A stretch of DNA of 64,000 nt, taken from assembly GCF_009745985.1 (NCBI RefSeq), contig NZ_WFIX01000190.1, forward strand, positions 248,001 through 312,000, written 5' to 3'. The DNA is from Microbacterium karelineae. Lineage in GTDB: Bacteria; Actinomycetota; Actinomycetes; Actinomycetales; Microbacteriaceae. The notes beneath the pieces were generated by a model that saw nothing but the letters and a program-made list of their open reading frames with translations, searched no databases and was not told where the DNA came from. Positions 31,906-41,742 of the stretch are shown here, piece by piece; the first letter of the stretch is position 1, and the number at the start of each line of letters is the position of its first letter. Made by a program: the position numbers and the translations under genes.

Positions 31906-32556
31906 TCACGCCACGCCGTGGCGGTAGGCCCACACGACGGCGGCGACGCGGTCGCGGGTGCCCGTCTTCTGCAGCACGTTCGACACGTGGGTCTTGACGG
32001 TGGCCTCGCCGATGAACAGCTCCTTCGCGATCTCCGCGTTGCTCATCGCCGACGCGAGGAGGCGCAGCACATCGGCCTCGCGCTCGGTGAGGTCGACGGG
32101 GATCCCGTTCGCCTCAGGTTCCACGGGCCCCGCAGATCCCCCATGCCGCTGGATCACGCGCCGCGTCACCTCGGGCGCAAGGAGTGCGTCACCTGAGGCC
32201 GCGACGCGCGCCGCATGCACGAGCTCCTCGGGACCGGCGTTCTTCAGAAGGAATCCGCTCGCTCCGGCGTCGAGGGCCGCGAACAGGTAGTCATCGCGGT
32301 CGAAGGTCGTGACGATGACGATGCTCGCGGCAGACCCGGAGGCGACGATACGGCGCGTCGCCTCGATGCCGTCCATATCGGGCATCTGCACGTCCATGAA
32401 GACCACGTCCGGCGCGAGATGCGCGGCGCGATCGACGGCCTCGACACCCGTCGCCGCCTCCCCCGCGATCTCGATGCCCGACGCCTCGAGGATCATGCGG
32501 AATCCGGCGCGCATCGTCGCGTGATCGTCGACGAGGAGGACGGTGGGTGCGGTCAT
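31906..32556 (-). CDS. NarL/FixJ family response regulator
   Basis: This 216-residue protein has a receiver domain (VLLVDDHATMRAGF, phospho-acceptor Asp in VVFMDVQMPDMDG, Lys in FLLKNAGPEEL). A LuxR-type helix-turn-helix follows (LTEREADVLRLLASAMSNAEIAKELF), ending TRDRVAAVVWAYRHGVA. The histidine kinase gene ends four bases upstream of this start on the same strand, so the pair is one operon. Targets are unknown. Confidence 0.95.
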   Translation of the reverse strand: MTAPTVLLVDDHATMRAGFRMILEASGIEIAGEAATGVEAVDRAAHLAPDVVFMDVQMPDMDGIEATRRIVASGSAASIVIVTTFDRDDYLFAALDAGASGFLLKNAGPEELVHAARVAASGDALLAPEVTRRVIQRHGGSAGPVEPEANGIPVDLTEREADVLRLLASAMSNAEIAKELFIGEATVKTHVSNVLQKTGTRDRVAAVVWAYRHGVA

Positions 32557-32560
32557 GGGA

Positions 32561-33844
32561 TCATTCTGCCGCGAGCGGCACGCGCACGCGCACCAGATAG
32601 CCGCCCTGATCGCGCGGACCCGCCTCGAGGTGGGCACCCATCGCGGTCGCGCGCTCGCGCATGCCGAGCGTGCCGAGGCCGGTGCGGGATCCGAGTACGA
32701 CGCGCCCCGTGTTCGTCACCTCGAGCTCGACCGCGTCGTCGCCGTATCGCAGCCGCACATCGGCCGTGACGCCGGGGCCGCCGTGGCGGCGGGCGTTCGT
32801 GAGCGCCTCCTGCGCGATGCGGTACATGTTGATCTGCACGAAGTCGGACACCTCTCGCGCCTCGCCGATGACGCGGAGCGTCGTCGGCGTCCCGGCGGCG
32901 TCGGATCCGCGCACGAGCGCATCGAGCGACGCGAAGCCGATCGTCGACGGCGCCTCGTCGGCCCGCTCATCGTGGTCGCGCAGCGTGTCGAGGAGGTGGC
33001 GGAGCTCGGCGATCGCCTGCCGGGATGACTGCTCGACCGCGGCGAGCGCCGACTTCGCCTTCTCGGGATCCGCGTCGACGACCGTGCGCGCGGCTCCGGC
33101 CTGCACGCCCATGGCGGAGACGTGGTGTGCGACGACGTCGTGCAGCTCGCGCGCGATGCGCACCCGGTCGAGCGCGACGGCCTGGGCGGAGGCAATCTCC
33201 TGCTGCTCCTCGAGCTCGCGCGTGCGCTCCTGGAGCGCCTGCCGGCCCAGCGCCGCCTCATATGCCTTGTCGCCCATATAGTAGGCGCCGCCGAAGAAGA
33301 CGACGTTCACGAGCCACATGATGAGCATGTAGGCGAGCGTCGGTGACAGCGCCCCCACCGCCGTGACGCCCTCGGGCACGGGCTCCGTCGCGGCGCGGAA
33401 AGTCGCGACGAGCATCCACACGAACATCGCGGCGACGATCGCGAGGCGCACGAGCCGCGCACGCTGTCGGTCGTCGACCCACGCCCCGACCGTGTACATC
33501 GCGAGGAACAGGACGATCTGACCGACGTACAGCTCGGGGACGCCCATCTCCATGCCGACGATGTAGACGGCGTTGACGACGATCGCGACGAGGATCGGAT
33601 GCCGGCGACGCACGACGAACGGCAGCGAGATCACCGCCGCATAGACGAGGCCGGCGCGCGCGTCGAGCGTGTCCGGGCCGGCGAGCTGGGCGAAGTACCC
33701 GAGGACAGAGCTGATGACGGCGCCGACGAAGAGTGTCACGCCCAGCCACACGTCCGCGCGCGCCTGCGCGACGGATGGCGCCTGGCGCGCGAATGGGCGC
33801 GAAGGCGTCGCTGTGCGCGAGACCCGGGGGGCGGTGTCGACCAT
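32561..33844 (-). CDS. Sensor histidine kinase (HisKA_3 type)
   Basis: This 427-residue membrane kinase has about five hydrophobic segments in residues 25-190, a coiled linker (LQERTRELEEQQEIASAQ), and the dimerisation helix VRIARELHDVVAHHVSAMG with the phospho-His in ELHD. A HATPase domain follows with NARRHGG (N box) and TGLGTLGMRERATAMGA (G box). TACCGT lies six bases before the ATG. It partners the response regulator directly downstream. It lacks a recognisable ligand domain, so the signal may be in the membrane. Confidence 0.95.
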   Translation of the reverse strand: MVDTAPRVSRTATPSRPFARQAPSVAQARADVWLGVTLFVGAVISSVLGYFAQLAGPDTLDARAGLVYAAVISLPFVVRRRHPILVAIVVNAVYIVGMEMGVPELYVGQIVLFLAMYTVGAWVDDRQRARLVRLAIVAAMFVWMLVATFRAATEPVPEGVTAVGALSPTLAYMLIMWLVNVVFFGGAYYMGDKAYEAALGRQALQERTRELEEQQEIASAQAVALDRVRIARELHDVVAHHVSAMGVQAGAARTVVDADPEKAKSALAAVEQSSRQAIAELRHLLDTLRDHDERADEAPSTIGFASLDALVRGSDAAGTPTTLRVIGEAREVSDFVQINMYRIAQEALTNARRHGGPGVTADVRLRYGDDAVELEVTNTGRVVLGSRTGLGTLGMRERATAMGAHLEAGPRDQGGYLVRVRVPLAAE

Positions 33845-33972
33845 GGGTCCACGGTATTCGCCGCACCACGCGTCAGCCTCCCCCGCGCGACGGATCCCGC
33901 GACACCCCTTGAACCGATGCGCCCGCCGGGAGCATGCTGATCTCGACACGACCCCCTGCGAAGGAGCGCACC

Positions 33973-34476
33973 ATGACCACGAGCGTGTTCGTCAACCTGC
34001 CCGTCGCCGACCTCGAGCGCTCGAAGGCGTTCTACACGGCCCTCGGCGCCGACATCGTCCCCGAGTTCACCGACGAGAACGCCGCGTGCATCAAGTGGGA
34101 CGAGAACGTGTTCTTCATGATCCTGAAGACGGAGTACTTCGCGACCTTCACCGACAAGCCCGTGCTGTCGCCCGACGCCGGGGCGCAGGTCATCACCGCC
34201 ATCAGCCGCGCGTCGAAGGAGGAGGTCGAGAGGACCCGCGAGCTCGTCCTCGCGAACGGCGGCGGCGAGAACAAGGAGCCCCAGGACTACGGCTTCATGA
34301 CGCAGGTGTCGATGACCGACCCCGACGGCCACATCCTCGAGTTCATGTGGATGGACCCTGTCGCGATCGAGAAGGGCCCGGAGGCGTTCATGGCCGAGCA
34401 GCCGCACGACGCCGAGCATCCCGAGGCGAACGACCGCTTCACCGACGCCGAGGAAGAGGGCTGGCCGGCGCGCTGA
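33973..34476 (+). CDS. VOC/glyoxalase-like protein
   Basis: This 167-residue protein has the VOC opening SVFVNLPVADLERSKAFYTALG and closing VSMTDPDGHILEFMWMDP, with the usual metal-ligand Glu position in LEFMWM. An acidic C-terminal tail (EHPEANDRFTDAEEEG) is extra. AAGGAG lies six bases before the ATG. It is divergent from the histidine kinase. The substrate is unknown. Confidence 0.92.
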   Translation: MTTSVFVNLPVADLERSKAFYTALGADIVPEFTDENAACIKWDENVFFMILKTEYFATFTDKPVLSPDAGAQVITAISRASKEEVERTRELVLANGGGENKEPQDYGFMTQVSMTDPDGHILEFMWMDPVAIEKGPEAFMAEQPHDAEHPEANDRFTDAEEEGWPAR

Positions 34477-34478
34477 TC

Positions 34479-34538
34479 GAGGGTCGCCAGAGAATGTCAG
34501 TGCGCGGGCGCCGCGACTGACCACTTCTGGCGACCCTC
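34479..34538. terminator. Hairpin after the VOC gene
   Basis: Exact 13-nt arms (34479-34491 and 34526-34538) are extended inward by a GTCAGT/ACTGAC pair, giving a long interrupted stem. It begins a few bases after the VOC stop. Confidence 0.65.
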
Positions 34539-34617
34539 CCTCTCCTCCGCGCGGCGGTGACGAAGATCCGTCGCGCGGCGGAGGCGGCGGCCGCCGGCGC
34601 TCCGTAGCGTCGGGGGC

Positions 34618-35502
34618 ATGCTCCAGCTCACCGGAATCACCAAGCGGTACGGCGACCGCACGGCGCTCGACGATGTGTCGTTCTCCGTGGCGCGCGGTCG
34701 CCTCACGGGCTTCGTCGGCGGCAACGGCGCGGGCAAGACGACGACGATGCGCATCATCCTCGGTCTGCTCTCGCGCGACGCCGGCGAGGTCACGCTCGAC
34801 GGCGCCCCGCTGACCGCCGCCCAGCGGCGCAGCTTCGGCTACATGCCGGAGGAGCGCGGCCTCTACCCCAAGATGAAGGTGCACGAGCAGATCACCTACC
34901 TCGCGCGCCTGCACGGCTTCGACAAGCAGGTCGCGGCCGAGAAGGCGCGCGCGATCCTCGGGCGCCTCGGTCTCGAGGAGCGGCTCACGGATCCCATCGA
35001 GTCGCTGTCGCTCGGCAACCAGCAGCGCGCGCAGATCGCCGCGTCGCTCGTGCACGACCCCGATGTGCTGATCCTCGACGAGCCGTTCAGCGGGCTGGAT
35101 CCGCTCGCCGTCGAGACGGTGCTCTCGGTGCTGCAGGAGCGCGCCGACGCGGGCGTCTCGGTGCTGTTCTCATCGCACCAGCTCGACCTCGTCGAGCGGC
35201 TCTGCGACGACCTCGTCATCATCTCCGGCGGCACCGTCCGCGCGGCGGGCGGCCGCGAAGAGTTGCGCACGCAGCACTCGACCAACCGCTACGAACTCGT
35301 CTCGTCGGGTGACGCGGGCTGGTTGCGCGAGGAGCCGGGCGTCGAGGTCATCGAGTTCGACACGGGATACGCCGTGTTCGACGTCGACGCGGATGAGACG
35401 GCGCAGCGCGTCCTCCGCCGTTCGATCTCCGAGGGATCCGTCACCCGATTCGCCCCGCAGCATCCGTCGCTCTCGCAGATCTTCAAGGAGGTCGTCCGAT
35501 GA
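34618..35502 (+). CDS. ABC exporter ATP-binding protein
   Basis: This 294-residue ATPase of the NatA/DrrA type has FVGGNGAGKTTTMRIILG (Walker A), SLGNQQRAQIAASLVHDP (signature), VLILDEPFSGLDPLA (Walker B), and a DUF4162-like C-terminus. TAGCGT lies seven bases before the ATG. It overlaps the permease gene by four bases. The pair would export an ion, lipid or drug; the substrate is not determinable. Confidence 0.94.
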   Translation: MLQLTGITKRYGDRTALDDVSFSVARGRLTGFVGGNGAGKTTTMRIILGLLSRDAGEVTLDGAPLTAAQRRSFGYMPEERGLYPKMKVHEQITYLARLHGFDKQVAAEKARAILGRLGLEERLTDPIESLSLGNQQRAQIAASLVHDPDVLILDEPFSGLDPLAVETVLSVLQERADAGVSVLFSSHQLDLVERLCDDLVIISGGTVRAAGGREELRTQHSTNRYELVSSGDAGWLREEPGVEVIEFDTGYAVFDVDADETAQRVLRRSISEGSVTRFAPQHPSLSQIFKEVVR

Positions 35503-36599
35503 CCATCGCATCCGGCGCCCCGGCGGTGTCCACCGCCCAGGCGACCTATCTCGTCGCGGAACGCGAGGTCGTCACGCGGATCCGCAGCAAGGCGTTCCTC
35601 ATCTCGACCGCGATCATCCTGGTCGGCATCGTCGCGGGGATCGTCCTGATGAACGTCCTCGGCGATCGCGTCCAGACGACCTCGATCGCGGCGCCGTCGC
35701 AGATCGCGGGCCAGCTCGCCGACATCGACGGCGTCGACGTCACGAGCGTCGCCTCGCCGGACGAGGCCCGCGATCTGGTGCGCGACGAGGAGGTCGACGC
35801 GGCCGTCGTGCCCGACGAGACGTCGCCGACGGGCACGACCGTCGTGGCGCTCACCGAGGCCCCCGAGATGCTCGTGTCGTCGCTGTCGCAGGCGCCGTCC
35901 GTCGAACTGCTGGATCCCGATGGCGGCTGGACCTTCCTCCGCTACATCATGGGCATCGCGTTCGGCGTCATCTTCATGATGTCGGCGATGTCGTTCGGGA
36001 TGCCGGTCGCGACGAGCGTCGTCGAGGAGAAGCAGACGCGCGTCATCGAGATCCTCATCACCGCGATCCCCGCCCGCGCGCTGCTCGCGGGGAAGGTCCT
36101 CGGGAACACGATCATGGCACTCGCGCAGATCGTCCTCATCGTCGCGGCCGTCTCGATCTCGCTCATGGCGACGGGGCAGATCGAGATCCTCTCGGGCCTC
36201 GGCGCACCGCTGCTCTGGTTCGCACTGTTCTTCGTGACGGGCTTCCTGCTGATCGCGACCATGTTCGCCGCGACGGGCGCCATGGTGTCCCGGCAGGAGG
36301 ACATCAGCCAGTCGGTCGCGCCGATCATGTACCTCGTGATGATCCCGTACATGCTCGTCATCTTCTTCAGCAGCAACCCCCTGGTGATGTCGATCATGTC
36401 GTACGTGCCGTTCTCGTCGCCCGTGTCGATGCCGATCCGGCTGTTCTTCAACGAGGCGCAGTGGTGGGAGCCGATCGTCTCGATCGTCATCTCGCTCGCC
36501 GCGTGCGTCGTCGTGATCGGGATCGCGGCGCGGATCTACGAGAACTCGCTGCTGCGGATGGGATCCCGCGTGAAGTGGCGTGATGCGCTGACGCGCTGA
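35499..36599 (+). CDS. ABC-2 type permease (NatB-like)
   Basis: This 366-residue membrane subunit has one N-terminal helix, a roughly 120-residue extracellular domain (residues 50-145), then about five helices. VVEEKQTRVIEILITAIPARALLAGKVLG contains the ABC-2 coupling motif. It partners the ATPase encoded immediately upstream (ATGA overlap). A strong hairpin terminator follows. Confidence 0.93.
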   Translation: MTIASGAPAVSTAQATYLVAEREVVTRIRSKAFLISTAIILVGIVAGIVLMNVLGDRVQTTSIAAPSQIAGQLADIDGVDVTSVASPDEARDLVRDEEVDAAVVPDETSPTGTTVVALTEAPEMLVSSLSQAPSVELLDPDGGWTFLRYIMGIAFGVIFMMSAMSFGMPVATSVVEEKQTRVIEILITAIPARALLAGKVLGNTIMALAQIVLIVAAVSISLMATGQIEILSGLGAPLLWFALFFVTGFLLIATMFAATGAMVSRQEDISQSVAPIMYLVMIPYMLVIFFSSNPLVMSIMSYVPFSSPVSMPIRLFFNEAQWWEPIVSIVISLAACVVVIGIAARIYENSLLRMGSRVKWRDALTR

Positions 36600-36604
36600 T
36601 GCCC

Positions 36605-36637
36605 GTCGGCCCCGGCCCACTTCGGGCCGGGGCCGAC
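36605..36637 (+). terminator. Rho-independent-like terminator of the ABC operon
   Basis: A perfect 14-bp stem GTCGGCCCCGGCCC/GGGCCGGGGCCGAC with a 5-nt loop is followed by the T-rich ACATTTCTTC, six bases after the permease stop. Confidence 0.85.
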
Positions 36638-36736
36638 ACATTTCTTCATTCACGGGAATACTCTTCACGGGGCGTGGTTGAGGTCGAGGTGGGCATCGGC
36701 CCACGCCCGAACCGCTGGCCTACCCCAGGGAGCAGA

Positions 36737-37324
36737 ATGAGCACCACCGCCCTCGACCGCACGGCACCCACCGACGCGCCCGTCCTCGACATCCTCGCCG
36801 CGCGCTGGAGCCCCCGCGCCTACGACGGATCCGCCTCCGTCGACGAGGGCAAGCTCGCGAGCGCCCTGGAGGCCGCCCGCTGGAGCCCCTCGGCGTACAA
36901 CAATCAGCCGTGGCGGTTCATCGTCGCGCGCCGCGGATCCGCCGCCTACGCCGCCATCTCCGAGGCGCTCGTCGACTTCAACAAGATGTGGGCGACGAAG
37001 GCCGGAGTGCTCGTCGTCGCGATCGCCGAGCTCGAGAGCGACGAGGGGCGCACCCACGCGACGGCGCACTACGACCTCGGCCAGGCCGCCGCGCACTTCT
37101 CGGTGCAGGCCCACCACGACGGTCTCTTCGTGCACCAGATGACGGGCTTCGACGCGCCCGCCGTGCACGCCCACTTCGAGCTGCCCGACCGCCTCGAGGT
37201 CGTCACGCTCCTCGCCGTCGGCGACCTCGGCGATTCCGCCCACCTGCCGGAGCCCGTGCGCGCCGGTGAGTCGGCGCCGCGCGAGCGCCGCCCCATCGCC
37301 GAGACGGTCATCGTCGACGCCTGA
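36737..37324 (+). CDS. Nitroreductase family protein
   Basis: This 195-residue FMN-dependent oxidoreductase has the RWSPRAYDG and ARWSPSAYNNQPWRFIV signatures of the nitroreductase fold, and AHYDLGQAAAHFSVQAHHDGLFVHQMTGFD in outline for the central helix. AGGGAG precedes the ATG. It stands alone. The substrate could be a nitro compound, quinone or malonic semialdehyde-like compound. Confidence 0.92.
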   Translation: MSTTALDRTAPTDAPVLDILAARWSPRAYDGSASVDEGKLASALEAARWSPSAYNNQPWRFIVARRGSAAYAAISEALVDFNKMWATKAGVLVVAIAELESDEGRTHATAHYDLGQAAAHFSVQAHHDGLFVHQMTGFDAPAVHAHFELPDRLEVVTLLAVGDLGDSAHLPEPVRAGESAPRERRPIAETVIVDA

Positions 37325-37342
37325 GGCCACACCTCGAATCGA

Positions 37343-37398
37343 CAAGTCTCCGTCGAGTCCGCAGCTGTTCGCAGCGGACTCGACGGAGACCTGTTGAC
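37343..37398. repeat. Dispersed 56-bp hairpin element, copy 2
   Basis: A 17-bp perfect stem (arms 37346-37362 and 37374-37390) lies inside a 56-bp unit. It differs from the copy at 47718-47773 at three positions; similarity extends about seven bases further 3'. It lies between the converging nitroreductase and GH66 genes, at the left edge of the carbohydrate cassette. Confidence 0.8.
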
Positions 37399-37435
37399 TT
37401 GCGGGGAGGTGACCGAGACGTCACTCAGCGGTGCA

Positions 37436-39973
37436 TCATCTCGGCAACGTCCACTTCTGGCTGGGACCGGTGTGACAGTCCCAGATGTGCACTCGTGTCC
37501 CGTCGGCGGTGCCTTCGCCGTCGGCGTCGAGGCACCGGCCGCTGGCGGCGTTGTGGTACTGCGAATGCGCCGTTCGCTCCCACTGCTGGCTGGGACTCGT
37601 GTTGCAATCCCACAGGTGCGCGAGTGTGCCGTTCGACGTTCCGCCCGCCTCCAGGTCCAGACATCTGCCGAGGGCCTTCAACTGGCCGTTCTCGAACGTC
37701 CAGTCCTGGGCCGGCACATCGGCGCAGCTCCAGAGCTGGATCGCGGTGCCGTTCGCGGTCGATCCGCCCGCGACATCGAGGCAGTGAGCGGCCTTGGTGA
37801 CGACATTCCCGTTCCCGACGGTGGATTCGCCCATGTAGACGATGTCCCAGTTCGTCAGAGACGGGACGACGAAGCTGATATACGCGCCTCCTGCGTCGCT
37901 TCCCTGAGTGAACGGCAGTTCCGTGGCACGACCGCCGTCGCGGTCGGGACTCGCCACGTGCACAGCTTCCGGCGTCGGGCTGTCGCCGAGGTAGTACTTG
38001 ACGGGGACGTCCGTGAGCGTCGCCGGGTCTGCCGCCGGGTTCCGCCACTGGCCGTCGTTGCCTTCGAGATTGAGCAGATGGATGACGTCACGACCATCGT
38101 TGCGCATGACGTTCGTCCAGATCGTGCCACCCGCACCGTTCGTGCTCGTCTGGTGCCCGGCGATCTCGACGATGTTGTCGAGCCGCCGCAGCGTGGGCCC
38201 GTAGAGCACGTTCTCGTATCCGGTGATGACGTCGTAATAGCTCTCCATCCATGCCTGGAGCTCGTGCGACATCTGCTTCGTCTCGTCGAGGAAGTATGGC
38301 GCCACGAGCATCTGATCGCCCTGGCCCATCTCGATGTGGCTGGCGCCGTTCGCGGCGAACGCGGCGTTGGCGAGTTGAACTGATGGCGTGTCGAAGGTGC
38401 CGAGCGTGATGCTGTCGAGATTCGCGTAACCTGTGTCGCCGCTCTCGACGGACAGCTCGATCGTGTGCGTGCCGGCCGAGAGGAAGGCTGCGGTGCCCCC
38501 TTCGGTGTTCCAGGTGTCCCAGTCGGCGGTGGGGGTGAGCTTGATCTGACCAGCTTCGGCCCCGTCTACGGCGACCGTCCGTGTGACCGTCGCCCCTGTG
38601 CCGTTGCTCCAGCGAGGCACGATGCCGTAGCGCCGACTCTCGGGAACGGTGACGGTGACCGTCACCGAGTCCCCCGTGGCGCCGAAGTTGTCGAGGAAGC
38701 CTGTGCCCGTATAGCCCAGGTGGTCGTCGTCGACGGCGACACCACCGGCGAGCTGTCCGTCTTCGGCTTCATAGCTGGTGCCGGTGTTGATCCGGTAGTT
38801 GAGGTATGCCGCGACGAGCGCGCCCTTGCCGCCGGAGTACGCACGCTGGGAGTCGAGATAGTCGGCGACCTGCGCGTATGTTTCGTGGTTCTCCCAGAGT
38901 TCGGTGTAGAGGTATTCGCTCGATGAGCCGGCAATCGCCTCCGCGCCGAATCCGTCGACGGCGTTGAATCCCGCAAGGCGACCGGTGACGTCGCGCGTCG
39001 TGTCGATCAGATCGGCGAAGCCGCCGGGAAGATCAACCGGATCGCCGAGGATGTCGTCCATCCCGCCGTCCGGTGCGCCGCCCCAGTTGCCGAGCTGGTC
39101 GATGTGTGTGCCGTCGAATCCCATGGTGCTGATCTGGTCCGCGTACTGCGCGGTGATGTGGCCCTCCCAGCCAGGATTCTCCGGATTCATGAGCCACAGG
39201 GTGGTGTCCGGACGGTTCGGCAGCATCTGGAACTTCCAATCGCTGCCGTCGGATCGATACGTGAGGCGCCAGTCCTCGTCGACGCCGTGGGCGGTGAAGC
39301 CTTCGAGCGCGGCATAGCTCATCGAGTAGGGAAGCGCCGCGATGTTCTCGTCGTGGGCGGCATCGATGAAGCCTGACACGGTGTCAGGGGCGATGACGTC
39401 GCCGTTCCAGGCCGTCCACGTCGGAACGAGGTCGCCGTCGACATCACGTTCGATGGGCTTCTCGTGCCGCCACATCCAGTCGTAGAACTGCAGGGAGTTC
39501 AGGTGGTACTTCCTCGAGAGGTCCTGGACGATTTCCTGCCGCTCGGCCGCAGGGAGGTCGGCCGCGTACGTGTCGAGATATCCCGTGCGCGGGTATCGCG
39601 TCCAGTCGCTCGAGACGTCGACGGCCGTCTGCGTGCTCTCGTCTGAAGCGTCAACGTGCACGAGGTAGCCGGTGAAGTCCTGGGCCGGCGGCGTGACTGC
39701 CCAGTCGACTTCGCCGTCGCCCGTCGCCTGGACGGTTCCGCTGGCGACCACCGCCCCGAGATGGACGAGTGAGAAGTCGACTGGTCCCGTTCCCGACACC
39801 TCGGCGGTCACGGTCACGGTCTCCCCTGGCGCGTAGCGCGACTTGTCGGTCCACGCGTCGCCGAGGTCGGCGGCGGCAGCAGCGGGGAGGGTCGGCGCAA
39901 TCGCCAGCGCCGCCGCGACGGCGGCTATACCGGCGGCGGCGGCGGCTTGTCGGATCAGTTTTCGTGAGTGCAT
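37436..39973 (-). CDS. Secreted GH66 enzyme (dextranase or cycloisomaltooligosaccharide glucanotransferase) with CBM35 and ricin-B domains
   Basis: This 845-residue secreted protein has a Sec signal peptide ending ...LPAAAAA (about residue 35) and an Ig-like N-domain (40-120). The GH66 barrel begins near 125, with the probable nucleophile Asp292 in GFDGTHIDQLG and the acid/base Glu358 in YTELWEN. A CBM35 is inserted at about 400-525 (YEAEDGQLAGG...YANLDSITLG). The rest of the barrel and a beta domain follow, then three QxW repeats of a ricin-B/CBM13 module (about 720-845). A CBM35 inserted in the catalytic region is typical of the cyclising CITases. AAAGAAG lies before the ATG at 39973. It acts on dextran outside the cell. 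Confidence 0.87.
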   Translation of the reverse strand: MHSRKLIRQAAAAAGIAAVAAALAIAPTLPAAAAADLGDAWTDKSRYAPGETVTVTAEVSGTGPVDFSLVHLGAVVASGTVQATGDGEVDWAVTPPAQDFTGYLVHVDASDESTQTAVDVSSDWTRYPRTGYLDTYAADLPAAERQEIVQDLSRKYHLNSLQFYDWMWRHEKPIERDVDGDLVPTWTAWNGDVIAPDTVSGFIDAAHDENIAALPYSMSYAALEGFTAHGVDEDWRLTYRSDGSDWKFQMLPNRPDTTLWLMNPENPGWEGHITAQYADQISTMGFDGTHIDQLGNWGGAPDGGMDDILGDPVDLPGGFADLIDTTRDVTGRLAGFNAVDGFGAEAIAGSSSEYLYTELWENHETYAQVADYLDSQRAYSGGKGALVAAYLNYRINTGTSYEAEDGQLAGGVAVDDDHLGYTGTGFLDNFGATGDSVTVTVTVPESRRYGIVPRWSNGTGATVTRTVAVDGAEAGQIKLTPTADWDTWNTEGGTAAFLSAGTHTIELSVESGDTGYANLDSITLGTFDTPSVQLANAAFAANGASHIEMGQGDQMLVAPYFLDETKQMSHELQAWMESYYDVITGYENVLYGPTLRRLDNIVEIAGHQTSTNGAGGTIWTNVMRNDGRDVIHLLNLEGNDGQWRNPAADPATLTDVPVKYYLGDSPTPEAVHVASPDRDGGRATELPFTQGSDAGGAYISFVVPSLTNWDIVYMGESTVGNGNVVTKAAHCLDVAGGSTANGTAIQLWSCADVPAQDWTFENGQLKALGRCLDLEAGGTSNGTLAHLWDCNTSPSQQWERTAHSQYHNAASGRCLDADGEGTADGTRVHIWDCHTGPSQKWTLPR

Positions 39974-40026
39974 TGTCGCTTCTTTCGACGTCATCGTCAT
40001 TCGAGAGCCCGGGTCGGCTGGGGCGT

Positions 40027-41742
40027 TCAGCGCGCGTAGACCTTCACCTCCCAGGGGCCCAACGGTGCGTCCACGCGCGGCTCGGACAGTCCGTTGCTGA
40101 GGATGATCTCGCCGCCGACCCACGCATCGACGAACTCCGCATCAAGGAGTGGCGTCACGTCGTGCGACGAGAGATTGGCGACGACGAAGAGGACGTCCGC
40201 GTTCAGAACGCGTTCGAACCCGAAGATCGCCGGATCGCCCGCGTCGAGCCGCGCAAAGGTTCCGTGGGCGACGACAGGCAGCCGGTGCCGCAGATCGATG
40301 AGGGCGCGGTAGTGCTCGAAGACGGACATCTCGTCGCCGTACTGTGCGCTCGCGTTGAGATGAATGTAATTGGGATTCGTCGCGATCCACGGGTCACCGG
40401 TCGTGAAACCTGCGTGTGCTGTGGCATCCCACTGCACCGGCGTGCGCGCGTGGTCCCTGCTCATCGCGCGGATGCCGAGGATCGTGTCGGCCGGGTCGGC
40501 ACCGTCCTCGATCGCCGTCCGGTAGTGATTGAGCGTCTCGACGTCGCGGTAGTCGCCGATGTCGGCGAAGGGCACGTTCGTCATCCCGAGTTCCTCGCCC
40601 TGATAGACGTAGGGCGTCCCTCGCTGGAGATGCAGGACGGTCGCAAGCGCGGTTGCGGACTGTCGCCACCAGCGGGTGTCGTCGCCGAATCTGCTGACCG
40701 GCCGCGGTTGATCGTGGTTGGAGAGGTACAGGCTGTTCCATCCGGCCTCGGCGAGAGCGTCCTGCCACCGCGTGAAGGAGTCGGCGAGTTCACCGGGCGA
40801 GAGTCGACGTGAGCGGAACTTGCCATCGACATGGTCGAGCCCGACATGATCGAACTGGAAGATCATGTCGAGTTCACGACGTTCGGGGTCAGAGAACAGC
40901 GCCGCCTGGTCCGTCGTGACGCCTGGCGTCTCCCCCACGGTCAGGAGAGCGCCGCGTCCGTCGAACACCTCTCGTCTCATCTCCTGCAGGTACTCGTGAA
41001 GCCGCGGTCCCTCGGAGAAGTGCGGAAACCCGTCGCCGTATCGTCTGCCCGGGGCGACCCGCCCGTCAGGCAGGCCGGGTTGTTTGGAGATGAGATTGAT
41101 CACGTCCATGCGGAACCCGTCGACGCCTCGGTCGAGCCACCACCGCATCATGCGGTACACAGCGTGACGGACCTGCGGATTGTCCCAGTTCAGGTCGGGC
41201 TGCTGTGGCGCGAAGAGGTGAAGGTAGTACTCGCCCGTCACTGGATCGCGCGTCCAGGCGGGTCCGGAGAAGAAGGACTCCCAGTTGTTCGGCTCTCCTC
41301 CATCGCGCGGCTGTCGCCAGTGATACCAATCACGTTTGGGGTTCTCGCGGCTGGATCGAGACTCCAGGAACCAAGGGTGCTGGTCGGAGGTGTGATTGAC
41401 GACGAGGTCCATGATGAGCTTCATGCCGCGCTCGTGGACGGCGCGGAGCAGCTCGTCCATGTCCGAGAGGGTTCCGAAGAGCGGGTCGATCTCCTGATAG
41501 TCGCTGATGTCGTAGCCGTTGTCCGCGTGCGGCGACCGGTACACCGGAGAGAGCCAGATCACGTCGACGCCGAGTCTCGCGAGGTGGTCGAGTCGACGCA
41601 CGATCCCGCGGAGGTCTCCGATGCCGTCGCCGTCGGAGTCCTGAAAGCTGCGCGGGTAGATCTGATAGACGACCGCGCTCTTCCACCACGCGGCGTCGGA
41701 CTGGGCAGGGGCGTCGGCGACGGAGTGCTCAGAGAGCGACAT
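40027..41742 (-). CDS. GH13 oligo-1,6-glucosidase / alpha-glucosidase
   Basis: This 571-residue cytoplasmic enzyme of the GH13_31 type has DLVVNHTSDQHPWF (region I), GVDGFRMDVINLISK (region II, nucleophile Asp), a Glu acid/base in LTVGETPG (region III), and LSNHDQPRPVSRFG (region IV). The Val after VVN and the INLISK sequence favour alpha-1,6 specificity. It would release glucose from isomalto-oligosaccharides made by the GH66 enzymes. Its start overlaps the upstream GH66 stop by 14 bp, so they are coupled. Confidence 0.93.
   Translation of the reverse strand: MSLSEHSVADAPAQSDAAWWKSAVVYQIYPRSFQDSDGDGIGDLRGIVRRLDHLARLGVDVIWLSPVYRSPHADNGYDISDYQEIDPLFGTLSDMDELLRAVHERGMKLIMDLVVNHTSDQHPWFLESRSSRENPKRDWYHWRQPRDGGEPNNWESFFSGPAWTRDPVTGEYYLHLFAPQQPDLNWDNPQVRHAVYRMMRWWLDRGVDGFRMDVINLISKQPGLPDGRVAPGRRYGDGFPHFSEGPRLHEYLQEMRREVFDGRGALLTVGETPGVTTDQAALFSDPERRELDMIFQFDHVGLDHVDGKFRSRRLSPGELADSFTRWQDALAEAGWNSLYLSNHDQPRPVSRFGDDTRWWRQSATALATVLHLQRGTPYVYQGEELGMTNVPFADIGDYRDVETLNHYRTAIEDGADPADTILGIRAMSRDHARTPVQWDATAHAGFTTGDPWIATNPNYIHLNASAQYGDEMSVFEHYRALIDLRHRLPVVAHGTFARLDAGDPAIFGFERVLNADVLFVVANLSSHDVTPLLDAEFVDAWVGGEIILSNGLSEPRVDAPLGPWEVKVYAR

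Noticed and set aside
39974-40123. Longer start for the secreted GH66 protein
   Set aside because: It would put about 50 polar residues before a perfect signal peptide and overlap the upstream GH13 gene; AAAGAAG supports the ATG at 39973.
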